Shown: positions 1 through 8,685 of the stretch, piece after piece
How the letters are laid out: every line of letters starts with the position of its first letter
Numbering within the stretch: the stretch's first letter is position 1
NCBI GenBank assembly: GCA_050014015.1
Contig: JBEKEC010000013.1
Span: 1 to 64,000, forward strand
Direction of reading: 5' to 3'
Length of the DNA stretch: 64,000 bases
DNA from: PALSA-1353 sp050014015
GTDB lineage: Bacteria; Planctomycetota; Phycisphaerae; Tepidisphaerales; Tepidisphaeraceae
Program-made: the position numbers and the translations under genes
The notes under the pieces: model-generated
What the model saw: only the letters and a program-made list of their open reading frames with translations
Databases searched by the model: none
What the model was told of the DNA's origin: nothing

Positions 1-52
1 GAAGCGGTTCGATCTCGGTCCAAAGTTCGTCGGGAAGCAGTTCCACTGCCAT
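1..52 (-). CDS. Transposase N-terminus, partial (cut by window edge)
   Basis: The reverse strand opens with an AAGGAGG ribosome site about 8 bases before an ATG at 52 and reads MAVELLPDELWTEIEPL before leaving the window. The motif 'LPDELWxxIEPL' is typical of the N-terminus of IS5-type transposases. Only about 17 residues are visible, so completeness cannot be judged. It marks the left boundary of the T6SS-like operon, which ends 50 bases away. Confidence 0.6.
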   Translation of the reverse strand, partial: MAVELLPDELWTEIEPL

Positions 53-98
53 GACAACGCCTCCTTGCGTTGGAAATGACCAACAGAATCATACACGA

Positions 99-896
99 TT
101 ATGCGGTTTTGAAACAGTCTCTTAGATGCACCAGGTAGTCCAGCGCGATTTCATTCTGGTCCTCGATGCTGGTGGAGGAGAGGGATGCCTCGACTTGCCG
201 GCCGGGTTGGCGATTCAACTGCGAGAGATAATCGTCGATCTCGTTATGATTGACCAAATCCTGACCGGCGATCGGCTGAATGGGAGAATTCTTGCGGATT
301 CGGTCTTGAGCGGATTCATTGATTCCGCCGTTTGGTCCCTTCTCAGCGCCGTTCCCGGTTGCAATGGTGCGGACCTGCGTGACGATGCCGAGGGTCACGA
401 CAAAGTCAAGGTTCTGGGGCGTTTGAGATACATCCGCCGGCAGCGAGGAAAGATCCAGTCCCCTGGGCGCGACAAAAACAACGATGATGCCCTTGCTGTT
501 GACGTACTCTTGAATCTGCTTCTCCAGATCTTTAACCGCTCCCACCGAAAGCAGCACGGGCTGAGTCGCCAGGGTGGACAACTGGACGGTCACCGGTTGC
601 CCGGCGCCGCTGGTCGAGACATATCCCTGTGCCGTCTTTTTCAACGCCAGCGGCAGGGTTGTGATGTCCTTAACGGAAGGCGCCTGCGGCCGCTGACTCA
701 TGTCTCTCGTGTACTCGACCTGAATCGAGCCGACCAATAGCTTCGGGACATCCGCCGCATCCGGCGGCTGAGAGGAGCCGTCGGCAAAGCTCCGCGCCGG
801 CACAGCCGCCAGGATCGCCATCAGAATCCCAGCCAAAATCCAAATGGATACCGAATGCCCTTTGCGTACGCCCGAATACGCGCCGTTAATTTCCAT
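99..896 (-). CDS. Secreted protein of unknown function at the end of the T6SS-like operon
   Basis: About 265 residues. The chosen start (896) gives MEINGAYSGVRKG followed by a hydrophobic stretch, IWILAGILMAILAAVPARSFA, that looks like a signal peptide. An in-frame ATG at 908 is the alternative; the further upstream extension lacks a ribosome site. The mature part has no family I recognise. It contains a mixed alpha/beta segment (LEKQIQEYVNSKG then IIVVFVAPRGLDL) and a polar C-terminus. It is co-directional with, and 229 bases downstream of, the kinase-like gene, so it may be the last gene of that operon and an envelope accessory of the secretion apparatus. That role is inferred from position only. 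Confidence 0.6.
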   Translation of the reverse strand: MEINGAYSGVRKGHSVSIWILAGILMAILAAVPARSFADGSSQPPDAADVPKLLVGSIQVEYTRDMSQRPQAPSVKDITTLPLALKKTAQGYVSTSGAGQPVTVQLSTLATQPVLLSVGAVKDLEKQIQEYVNSKGIIVVFVAPRGLDLSSLPADVSQTPQNLDFVVTLGIVTQVRTIATGNGAEKGPNGGINESAQDRIRKNSPIQPIAGQDLVNHNEIDDYLSQLNRQPGRQVEASLSSTSIEDQNEIALDYLVHLRDCFKTA

Positions 897-1124
897 CTTG
901 CCCACCATTCCCGATGATTGAAATGATTCGAAGTTGCCAGCCGCGTTGTCACCCAACGATCTACAGTACAACGCCGCCACCGACCCGATTCGGCTTTGAC
1001 AATCAACATAAATTGTCACTTGGGAGATGTCAAAAAAAGATAGGGTAGGCGACAACAATGTTAGGGTTACATAAACGAGCCAGCTTGATTGGGATTTTGT
1101 AAATGGGGAAGGAGTTCTTAACGG

Positions 1125-4100
1125 CTATTGCGGCGGGTACGGTAAGTAACCGGCCTTTAGCACTAATTCCCTCGGGTCAATATCCCCGGCATCAGCGTCG
1201 AACGCAATCCGGAATCCAACGTCAGGATACCGGTCATGGAATTCCTGACCGCCGGTCGTTAAATTCACCGGGCGCACCACGTTGAGGGCGTCCGTGCGGA
1301 GCGATAACGTGGATCTTCCAATTCGCTCAAAGCGAGCGGAAAACTGTTTAAGACTTTGTGCCTCCGTGAGATAGTTGGTCTCGTCGAGCACGGATTGTTC
1401 AGGGGTCGTACTGGGTTTAGTGACCCACTGACTCATATTGGAGCCCAAATCAATGAACTTCTCGGCATAGCCGGGAACATCTCTGAACCACATCACTTCA
1501 TTGGATGCATTGGAATCCTGGGGAACGGAAAGAGCCTCGATATGATTCCATCTGTCTGACTCGTAGCCGAGCAGGTCCTCCAAGTCGTCCGAGGCACCTT
1601 CCCCGAGCAATTTGATCCCGTCAATATACGTCTTGGTTGCGTTACCTCGCAGGTTTTGATTGCCGTCTGCCAAGTTCGACTTGAAAGCCGTTTCCCATTC
1701 ATCTTCGCTGGGCAACCTGCATCCCAGGAGCGCCGCAGCGTACGCCGCCGCCGCCGGATTGATGTATCCCATTGGAGACATCCTGTCCGGTCGAAGGTTT
1801 TGCTTTCCCAACGGCGGTTCGAGATTTTGCCGATACTGGTCCAGCGGGCTGATCCACTTGTCCGAGATGGCGACGGTAAGTGATTGTGTATGCGCGTCCC
1901 TTTCGATGTGCCACGCGCAGACCTTCCCGATATAAATTCCCGCGTCTGGCTCCGCGCGGTCAAATGTGTCGTCATCCGTCATATCCATCAGTTTCCAGGA
2001 GTTTTGAACTTCGCTCAGCGTCTGAATCAGATCGATATAAAGGCCAACCGGCATTTCCGTTGTGCAAAGATAAAATGGACGTGCGTTCGCTCCGCTGAGT
2101 TTCCTGAAGCATAACGTGTACTGATGGTCGGGCGAATGGTCGGGCGAATGGTCGGGCGAAAAGCTGAGGTTGAATTTCCTCAAGCTTTGATCCGTCGTCG
2201 CTTCGACGATGAACTTCCCACGCGGTCCAGACGCGGCAGCATCCGTCTTGGACCGTTGAGTCAGAAGTGGTTTTAGTTCGGGATGGCTTTGCAGAATGCG
2301 ATCCGCGGACACGCCGTCTCGTTTCAGGTATCCCTGAAAGTTGTTGATGCACTCGTCGACCGACTTGTCCGGCGACTTTGACATCGCGATCTTCAACGCC
2401 TTCAAATCAAAGTCAAACATCGTAATGGTGCTGAAATCCTCCGCGACGCTGACCCGGCACCTTTCCGCCACTTTGAGCATCGTGAACGCATCGTCCAATC
2501 CCGCGCCTCGGGCATCGACGCGGACGCTGTGAATCCGGTCTATGATCGCCTGCCCGACACACTTGCGCACTTCAAGGTAACTCTCCGGAGGCGCCAAGTT
2601 GCCATAAATGGATTCCAATAGCGCCGCGTCTGATTCGGTTTGGTCGACTTTTTGAGGGCCGGACAACAAATAGAATCGTTGAAGCAGACACGCGCAGGCG
2701 AGGATGTCGCGCCGCGTCGGCGCGTCTTTCCTTTCCAACTGCTGCCGCAGGCCTTCCAGGCTGTTCTCCCCATTGATGCCCTCAAGCGTGCTGCGGAAGC
2801 CGGCATCGTCATTTTCCAAAAGATATTGGCTCACCTTGTCCCAGGCCGGTTTCGCTGATGGCACGCCTTTGTATTCGATAGCCCCAATGAATACCCGCCG
2901 TAACTCGTTGTTGGACGCCTTAGCGGCGAGAATTTCGTTGGCGTTCGCATCGGACAACGGTCCGCTTCCCCGTTGAATGCGCTGGGCATCGGCCAGTTCA
3001 AGCCGTTTCTGCACCAGGGCTTCGCCATCCGACGGCAGTTGGAGATAGTCTGCCGATAATTGCTTGGCGAGGTCGGAGACGTAATGCTGCAGCGCCTTCA
3101 TTTGCCGGTCGCGCGAAGCTTGCCATTGATCCACGACCACGACGGATTTCCCGGCGATCTTGTACGTGCACGAATCCTCGTACTCCAGGTAGTCTTTGTT
3201 TCCACCGAACTGGGCAACAAACGTGTATTGTCCCGGCTTCGTAGGCAATTCATCCTTGGGGAGTTCCTTGCCGGTCGCCAAGTCGTGATACACCTTCTTG
3301 ATTGGCAACTGGCTCAGATCGTCCCCGGGGGTCCCTTGCAAAACCGCCTTAGCCGGGTGAGGCTTTCCATCGTCGGGCCAGTCTTGGAACTGAAAGGAAA
3401 ACCTTGGCTTAGCCTTGCTGATTGTGAACCTTTTGCGCTCCTCTCGACTCTTAAAATTCTTATCGTTCTTGTCGTTCGTCTGATAAGTTGCCACCGCCAA
3501 ATAAGAGCCCGCGTCCTTCGGCGCCCCATCCAGGGGCTTGGCGTTTGTGTCATCGTCACTGAAATATCGGGTCGAGACCTGTCCTGATTTTTCGGCGAGT
3601 CCCTCGATTGAAGCTGTGGGTCCCTGTGGATCGCCGCTGTATTCGTAACTCCCGTCGCCGCTCACCGTCCAGGAAAACGGAGGGGGGCTGGCGGGACGGA
3701 TGTTGAACGTCCCTAACCGACTGCCAGGAGCGTAGCCGGGCGCGCCAGGAGCGTCGCCGGGCGCGCCGTGATAGGTCACAACAACCTTATACGTCCCGGC
3801 GTTAAATGGAAGGCCCTGTATCTGCTCGTCACCGCTGGCAGATTCAACCGAGTAGGAAATGTCCGAATTGCCGAGAACCGTGCCGTCCGAGCCGGTAACT
3901 TTGTAACCCGCAGTGTGGAATTCTCCATCGTAATCCACATCGTTCGCCGTGATGGAAATGATCGGCATCAATTGCGGAGGGCTAGGCTGTGGCTCAGGTT
4001 TATGCCCAACCGCTCCAAAGTATTTCAATCCCGCCAGCGCCGAGACCAGGATCACGCCCGCTCCGACGAGCACACCGATCTTTTTCGCTCGGGGCGACGC

Positions 4101-4895
4101 GCCGCTCCGCGGCTTCTGGGGTTGTGGCGTTCCTCCATAGGTCAATTCGGCAAGCAACTGCTCTACTTCAATAACTTGCGGATGACCCGGCGGCGCCAGC
4201 AATCCGTTGCAACGCTCGCGCCAGGTCGTTCCCGCCAAATCCGCCGCCGCCCATTTTTCCGACGCCTGCAACGGCCAATAGTAGTCCTTGAATTCCGTGC
4301 CGTGAACAAGCTGGTAGATCAGCTTTCCCAGCTCGCGGCGATCATCGATCGCCGCCCTCTTGGGATCCACGACATCCGACGAGGGGTCCGCCAGCGCGAT
4401 CCGCACCCCCTCGTCACGCAAATCCTGCCCGGACATCAGAATGTTCGATGGCTTGAGATTGCCGTGCGATCGGCCCGTGGCTGATTTGTAATCCGTCAAC
4501 CCCGTGGCGACACCCGACGCCAATCGTTTCAGAACCCGGTCGTCCACCCGCGGACGAGAATCAATCATGAGTGAACCGGACCATCGGTAATTGTCCGTCA
4601 CATAGTACACGCGGCCCTCTGATACCCCGATTTCGTGGATGGGCGCCCAATACGGCGACGTGCTGGCGATTTGCTTCTGTAGTTCCGCCGACGATCTAAA
4701 TGAACGAACTGCCTCTTCACCGATCACCGAAACAAACCTGAATTTTACAATGAACTTCGGCGACGGATCGTTCGCCTTTCCGGCCGACCATACCAGCTCC
4801 GCCAGATCGCGAGGCCTTTGAACTTGATATTCGCCAAACCGCTGCATCTTCTCAATTCTACATTTCCAGGTCGATCCAGATTCAATGGCCTTCAA
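1125..4895 (-). CDS. Pseudokinase - transmembrane - Ig-like - SUMF1/FGE-fold fusion (PpkA/TagR-like)
   Basis: 1256 residues. Residues about 15-250 have a Ser/Thr kinase fold: a VKF lysine region and a catalytic loop reading HGNLKPSNIL, where the usual catalytic Asp of HRD is Asn. The DFG position reads ADP, so the domain is probably a pseudokinase. One membrane helix lies near residue 280 (VLVGAGVILVSALAGL). Next come Ig-like segments with the MBG style (DVDYDGEFHTAGYKV), a long helical middle, and from about residue 940 a SUMF1/FGE-like domain (FYLCTTEMPVGLYIDL, LGSNMSQWV, DVGFRIAF). The C-terminal cysteine of active FGE enzymes (GFRCAR) is Ile here. A 12-bp unit repeated three times encodes SPDHSPDHSPDH near 2126-2161. 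The start overlaps the stop of the upstream TagF fusion by 14 bases. In Pseudomonas T6SS, kinase PpkA is membrane-spanning and its activator TagR has an inactive FGE fold; this protein seems to join both. Confidence 0.8.
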   Translation of the reverse strand: MKAIESGSTWKCRIEKMQRFGEYQVQRPRDLAELVWSAGKANDPSPKFIVKFRFVSVIGEEAVRSFRSSAELQKQIASTSPYWAPIHEIGVSEGRVYYVTDNYRWSGSLMIDSRPRVDDRVLKRLASGVATGLTDYKSATGRSHGNLKPSNILMSGQDLRDEGVRIALADPSSDVVDPKRAAIDDRRELGKLIYQLVHGTEFKDYYWPLQASEKWAAADLAGTTWRERCNGLLAPPGHPQVIEVEQLLAELTYGGTPQPQKPRSGASPRAKKIGVLVGAGVILVSALAGLKYFGAVGHKPEPQPSPPQLMPIISITANDVDYDGEFHTAGYKVTGSDGTVLGNSDISYSVESASGDEQIQGLPFNAGTYKVVVTYHGAPGDAPGAPGYAPGSRLGTFNIRPASPPPFSWTVSGDGSYEYSGDPQGPTASIEGLAEKSGQVSTRYFSDDDTNAKPLDGAPKDAGSYLAVATYQTNDKNDKNFKSREERKRFTISKAKPRFSFQFQDWPDDGKPHPAKAVLQGTPGDDLSQLPIKKVYHDLATGKELPKDELPTKPGQYTFVAQFGGNKDYLEYEDSCTYKIAGKSVVVVDQWQASRDRQMKALQHYVSDLAKQLSADYLQLPSDGEALVQKRLELADAQRIQRGSGPLSDANANEILAAKASNNELRRVFIGAIEYKGVPSAKPAWDKVSQYLLENDDAGFRSTLEGINGENSLEGLRQQLERKDAPTRRDILACACLLQRFYLLSGPQKVDQTESDAALLESIYGNLAPPESYLEVRKCVGQAIIDRIHSVRVDARGAGLDDAFTMLKVAERCRVSVAEDFSTITMFDFDLKALKIAMSKSPDKSVDECINNFQGYLKRDGVSADRILQSHPELKPLLTQRSKTDAAASGPRGKFIVEATTDQSLRKFNLSFSPDHSPDHSPDHQYTLCFRKLSGANARPFYLCTTEMPVGLYIDLIQTLSEVQNSWKLMDMTDDDTFDRAEPDAGIYIGKVCAWHIERDAHTQSLTVAISDKWISPLDQYRQNLEPPLGKQNLRPDRMSPMGYINPAAAAYAAALLGCRLPSEDEWETAFKSNLADGNQNLRGNATKTYIDGIKLLGEGASDDLEDLLGYESDRWNHIEALSVPQDSNASNEVMWFRDVPGYAEKFIDLGSNMSQWVTKPSTTPEQSVLDETNYLTEAQSLKQFSARFERIGRSTLSLRTDALNVVRPVNLTTGGQEFHDRYPDVGFRIAFDADAGDIDPRELVLKAGYLPYPPQ

Positions 4896-7800
4896 CCCGT
4901 CTGGCTGGCTGCAGGAACGGGGCCGTCTCCAATGCCGAACGAATCTGTTTCACCGCAGTCCCGGCTGGGTCGTCGAAGGCCATCCGAAATCCCACGTCCT
5001 CATATTTCGGAAGCGGGCCCTTGTCTTTCGATGGCGTATCGCTCCGCGGGTTGCCTTGTGGATCGGAAACGATCGATTGACCCATGATGTGGACCATGAC
5101 CAAGTCTGCCGGCCCGATGCCCATCCCCAGGGGTCCGTCGTACGCCCATTCCGCGATATTGCCGACCATGTTCTGCAACGTCCTGGCCTCGATCGGCTCG
5201 GCGTGAAACCACAGTTGCCCCGCCTGGGTTGTCACGTGCTCCAAATTACCGACGAAAAAACTGTCCACGAACGGACCCGCGTCATCCCGCGCCGCACCCT
5301 CGTCCCGAGATTCCTGATTCCGATACTCTTGCAGGTACTGGCGAAACGCCGCCCCACGCTGAATCTGCGTGCCATTCCCGCGCGCCATTCTCGAAGCACA
5401 ATTCCATTCCTCCTGCGTCGGCAGCCGGCATCCCAATTGGTTCGCGACATATTGCGCCGCCTGTGGCGTCACGTATTGCATGGGCGACCATTTTGTAACG
5501 GCCGGCAGGTCCGAATCGTCTCCGACAACGGCCGCTCGGTTGGCCTCCAACCACGAACTGGAGAGTTCCATCGAACTCGTCGATTCCACCCATTTCCAGC
5601 CGCAAGGGCCTTGTCCCTGTGCTGCGCAGTCCAGCAGACTTTCGATCTTCTCCGCCGGCAAATGAGCTTCGTTGATCACGTCACGCACCAGCCCAACTGG
5701 GCACTCAATTGTGCAAATGTAGAAAGACGCATTCGTTCCGTCGAAAGGCACTTTCTGGAAATAGAGAGTCATTCCATTGTGCGTGACCGACGCGGTTTTG
5801 CCGTCCGCGGAATTCACAAAGCCATTTGGGAGCCGCTCGGCCTTTTCCCGCACGCTCTTCAGGCTGCTGAGAAGCTCTCGCACCTCGGCAGCCTGATCTC
5901 CGATTTTGGACACGTCTTGCAGAAATGCGTCGATCCGCGAGAGTATTGTGCCATCCGTCGCCGGCGCGGGCTCCGTCCCGCTTGAGCCGTTCTGTCCAGT
6001 GTTGAGGACGCCTAAATCTGCCTTCAGTCTGAGTAACGCGAGATTGAATTGCATTCGCTCAGAGACTTCCGGTTGCCCAATCCCCAGCCGGTTCTTTAAT
6101 TCCAGCAGATATTCGATGCCTCCCGCGGTTGCCTCGGACACTTCCAGGCGAGTCACCCATCTCTGGACGGCCAGCCGCTCGATCGGCTTCATCCGGTCCT
6201 CTGTCAAATGGGCGGCGCTCAAGCTGCGCGTAACGGAATCCAACATCTTCAAATCATCATCGTCTTCCACGTTGGCGTGCGGAACTTCCCGGTCGATCGG
6301 CGCGATTTGGCACCACCTCCGCCACGCCGCCGCTACCAACGCGGCATCCGAGCCGGATTCGACCAACTGCTTGAGCTGCGATAAATCCGTGGACTTTGCG
6401 ATCTCTCGCAGCTTCCCAATCCGCTCAAGCCTCGATCCGATCACCGCCAGAGCGCCGGAGTTCAAGTCCCTGATGGAACCAAGCGCGTGCCCGATGTCGA
6501 GCAGAGTCCGACCGCTCGAACCACGTTCATCAATCGAATAGGCCTGATCCAGCATCTGATCCGCCAAAGCCAAATTTGATGGAACGATTTTGAGATCCGC
6601 CGCGTTTTGCGCGGCATCCGACCCGATGCCCTCAATCGCCGCTTCCAAATACTCTGGAGCCCGCTCTTCCGGTCGGTTTGCCATCAACGCTGACAGCGCT
6701 GAATCTGTCGATTCACGCCAGGATGCCGCCATATCCGAACCGAAGGTCCCCAATCCGGCGAATTCGGGCGCTTTCCCCTGGAGATCGGACCTAGCCTTGC
6801 TGATTTGACACAGGCAGGACCAAATCCGCGGCAACGAGCCGGGGAAGGCGCCGCTCCCCTCCACGGTTGGATCTGTCTTATCCACGGCCTTCTGCCACTG
6901 ACTTTCAGCCATGTCCCATCCCGGATTTCGCGCCCGAAGAACTGTTTTGACCGCCTTGACCAGATCAGGCAAAAAGGACGGGTCTCTTGCCGGCAAAAGA
7001 TCGTGAAGCCGATGCTGAAGCTCCGCATGCGCCTCCGCAATCCGATCACGCTGCCCCGGCCAGTCGCTGGACGGACTCCATATCACCTTCTCCGACTTGT
7101 CGGCGGCCTCAATGAGCTGCTCCGGCCGCGCCGTTCCCAAACGACTGGAAGACATGGCATCCATCACACCCGTCACGTCATCGGCGCCAGACGCGCTCGA
7201 AGCCACCGGCGATTTAAATGCCGACTCGATCTGGTCCATTTTCGCGCGAATCGTTTCGATTGCTTTCTCGTCTTGGCGCAATTCCGATCTTTCCCGATCC
7301 CACTGCCCGCGCGGATCGGGTTCTTCCGGCACAGACGTACTCGTCGGAACCACCACGGTCACTTTGCCCGCCTCGTTGGCCGCATGGCGAAATAACACAA
7401 TCAGCGTCCCCACGAATAGAATTCCCAGGATTCCCGCCGCCCCCGCGATCGCCATAAATCTACGATTAGGCCAAACGCTCGCCCCGCCCTCCGTGATATC
7501 CTTATCGACCTCGGCGCCCTTCAGGGGGCGACTCGCCGCTTCCGGCATGCGCTCTTTTGCAATGGTTTCCGTTTCGCCGCTCACCGGAGACGGACTTCCC
7601 GCAACGATGGCCGGGGAACTTCCTCTCTCAACCGGGAGATCCGAATTTTCCGCCGATGCCGTCTCAGCAACCAGAGCAGCCGGTGCGGCCGCCGGTTCCG
7701 CAATACCGGCTGCGGGTTCCGCATGGCTTGCCTTGGCGATCAGGTCCTCGAGAAATCGCCGCACGACCGCGCGAAAATTCGGGTCCGTGTGCTTTGATTT

Positions 7801-8652
7801 GTTCGGGAACAACGGTATTTCCTCCAGGCCCGCTCGCAAACACCAGAACTGCCTATCCGAAGGATCGCCTACAATTAAATCGGCCCACTGGTTGTTGTCC
7901 GGCACAATCACGAAGTACGACACGTGAGACGTGTCCACGATCGTCCCCAGTAATTCAGCCCACAGTCCGGCCGTAAAATGCGTGTTCCGACCTGTCGCCG
8001 GGACCCGGACCCACTCTGCTCGATCCATGACCGTCCGCACCAGCGATCGACCGTTGGAAAACGAAATGTAATCCTGTAGCGTTTCGACGACTTGGATCAG
8101 TTTCTCACCGTCGGGGCCCATCGACCCATCCTTGAATAGCGCCGCCGCCGCCGCCGCGCCCCGACTGGGCCATACCTGCAATTCCTCTTTCGATAGATCG
8201 ACTTCGAGCTGCTGCTGTAATTGCCGAATCATTTCCGTAAGATCGGATCTCGTCTTCAGGGATTGCATTTTGTCCCCCACCGCGACAACCCGCGCCGCCG
8301 CCGCGGCCAACGGCTCTAGCCCCGTGACTTGGGCGCAAACGACGATCGGGAAATCCTGGCGTCCAACCGCGTCAACGGAGGGCAAAATCCGCAACGCCGC
8401 CGCGTCGTTGCCGTTCCGGTACACAACCAAATGCCCAAAAGGGATTGCCTTCCCGGCCTCGCTGAGGCGCTTCCACTCTCCGGCGCATTTCGCGATGCCG
8501 CCAAAGTAGATCGCCTGCCGGAGCTTCAGGATGACCGGAGATTCTGACCCCGCATCGATGTGATCCGGATATCCGCGCAGTTTTCCAAATGCCGCCACAA
8601 TTGCCGTCGGCCGCTTCCCCGTCAGAAATTGTCGTAGCTTCGGGATCACCAC
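4882..8652 (-). CDS. tagF: TagF-like domain - transmembrane - SUMF1/FGE-fold fusion
   Basis: 1256 residues. The N-terminal 250 residues resemble TagF/ImpM (DUF2094): VAAFGKLRGYPDHID matches the family's opening FGKLPxxGDF, followed by the conserved LVVYRNGND-type strand. An Ala/Pro-rich linker leads to one membrane helix near residue 405 (FMAIAGAAGILGILFVGTLI). A long, largely helical region follows, then from about residue 970 a SUMF1/FGE-like domain (FYICTIECPVGLVRDV, MVGNIAEWAYDG, DVGFRMAF) again lacking the C-terminal catalytic Cys. TagF is normally a small (about 200-residue) cytoplasmic repressor of T6SS assembly that binds Fha. Fusion to a presumably periplasmic FGE fold is unusual. 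It lies 33 bases downstream of tssM and overlaps the pseudokinase gene, so all are probably co-transcribed. Confidence 0.78.
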   Translation of the reverse strand: MVIPKLRQFLTGKRPTAIVAAFGKLRGYPDHIDAGSESPVILKLRQAIYFGGIAKCAGEWKRLSEAGKAIPFGHLVVYRNGNDAAALRILPSVDAVGRQDFPIVVCAQVTGLEPLAAAAARVVAVGDKMQSLKTRSDLTEMIRQLQQQLEVDLSKEELQVWPSRGAAAAAALFKDGSMGPDGEKLIQVVETLQDYISFSNGRSLVRTVMDRAEWVRVPATGRNTHFTAGLWAELLGTIVDTSHVSYFVIVPDNNQWADLIVGDPSDRQFWCLRAGLEEIPLFPNKSKHTDPNFRAVVRRFLEDLIAKASHAEPAAGIAEPAAAPAALVAETASAENSDLPVERGSSPAIVAGSPSPVSGETETIAKERMPEAASRPLKGAEVDKDITEGGASVWPNRRFMAIAGAAGILGILFVGTLIVLFRHAANEAGKVTVVVPTSTSVPEEPDPRGQWDRERSELRQDEKAIETIRAKMDQIESAFKSPVASSASGADDVTGVMDAMSSSRLGTARPEQLIEAADKSEKVIWSPSSDWPGQRDRIAEAHAELQHRLHDLLPARDPSFLPDLVKAVKTVLRARNPGWDMAESQWQKAVDKTDPTVEGSGAFPGSLPRIWSCLCQISKARSDLQGKAPEFAGLGTFGSDMAASWRESTDSALSALMANRPEERAPEYLEAAIEGIGSDAAQNAADLKIVPSNLALADQMLDQAYSIDERGSSGRTLLDIGHALGSIRDLNSGALAVIGSRLERIGKLREIAKSTDLSQLKQLVESGSDAALVAAAWRRWCQIAPIDREVPHANVEDDDDLKMLDSVTRSLSAAHLTEDRMKPIERLAVQRWVTRLEVSEATAGGIEYLLELKNRLGIGQPEVSERMQFNLALLRLKADLGVLNTGQNGSSGTEPAPATDGTILSRIDAFLQDVSKIGDQAAEVRELLSSLKSVREKAERLPNGFVNSADGKTASVTHNGMTLYFQKVPFDGTNASFYICTIECPVGLVRDVINEAHLPAEKIESLLDCAAQGQGPCGWKWVESTSSMELSSSWLEANRAAVVGDDSDLPAVTKWSPMQYVTPQAAQYVANQLGCRLPTQEEWNCASRMARGNGTQIQRGAAFRQYLQEYRNQESRDEGAARDDAGPFVDSFFVGNLEHVTTQAGQLWFHAEPIEARTLQNMVGNIAEWAYDGPLGMGIGPADLVMVHIMGQSIVSDPQGNPRSDTPSKDKGPLPKYEDVGFRMAFDDPAGTAVKQIRSALETAPFLQPARRVEGH

Positions 8653-8685
8653 GCAAAAAGGCCCCGTGAGCGAGACGAACCGCCG

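Noticed and set aside
1125..8652. SUMF1 domains as true sulfatase-activating enzymes
   Set aside because: Both C-terminal GFR motifs lack the catalytic Cys, no sulfatase is nearby, and the T6SS context favours a TagR-like inactive fold.
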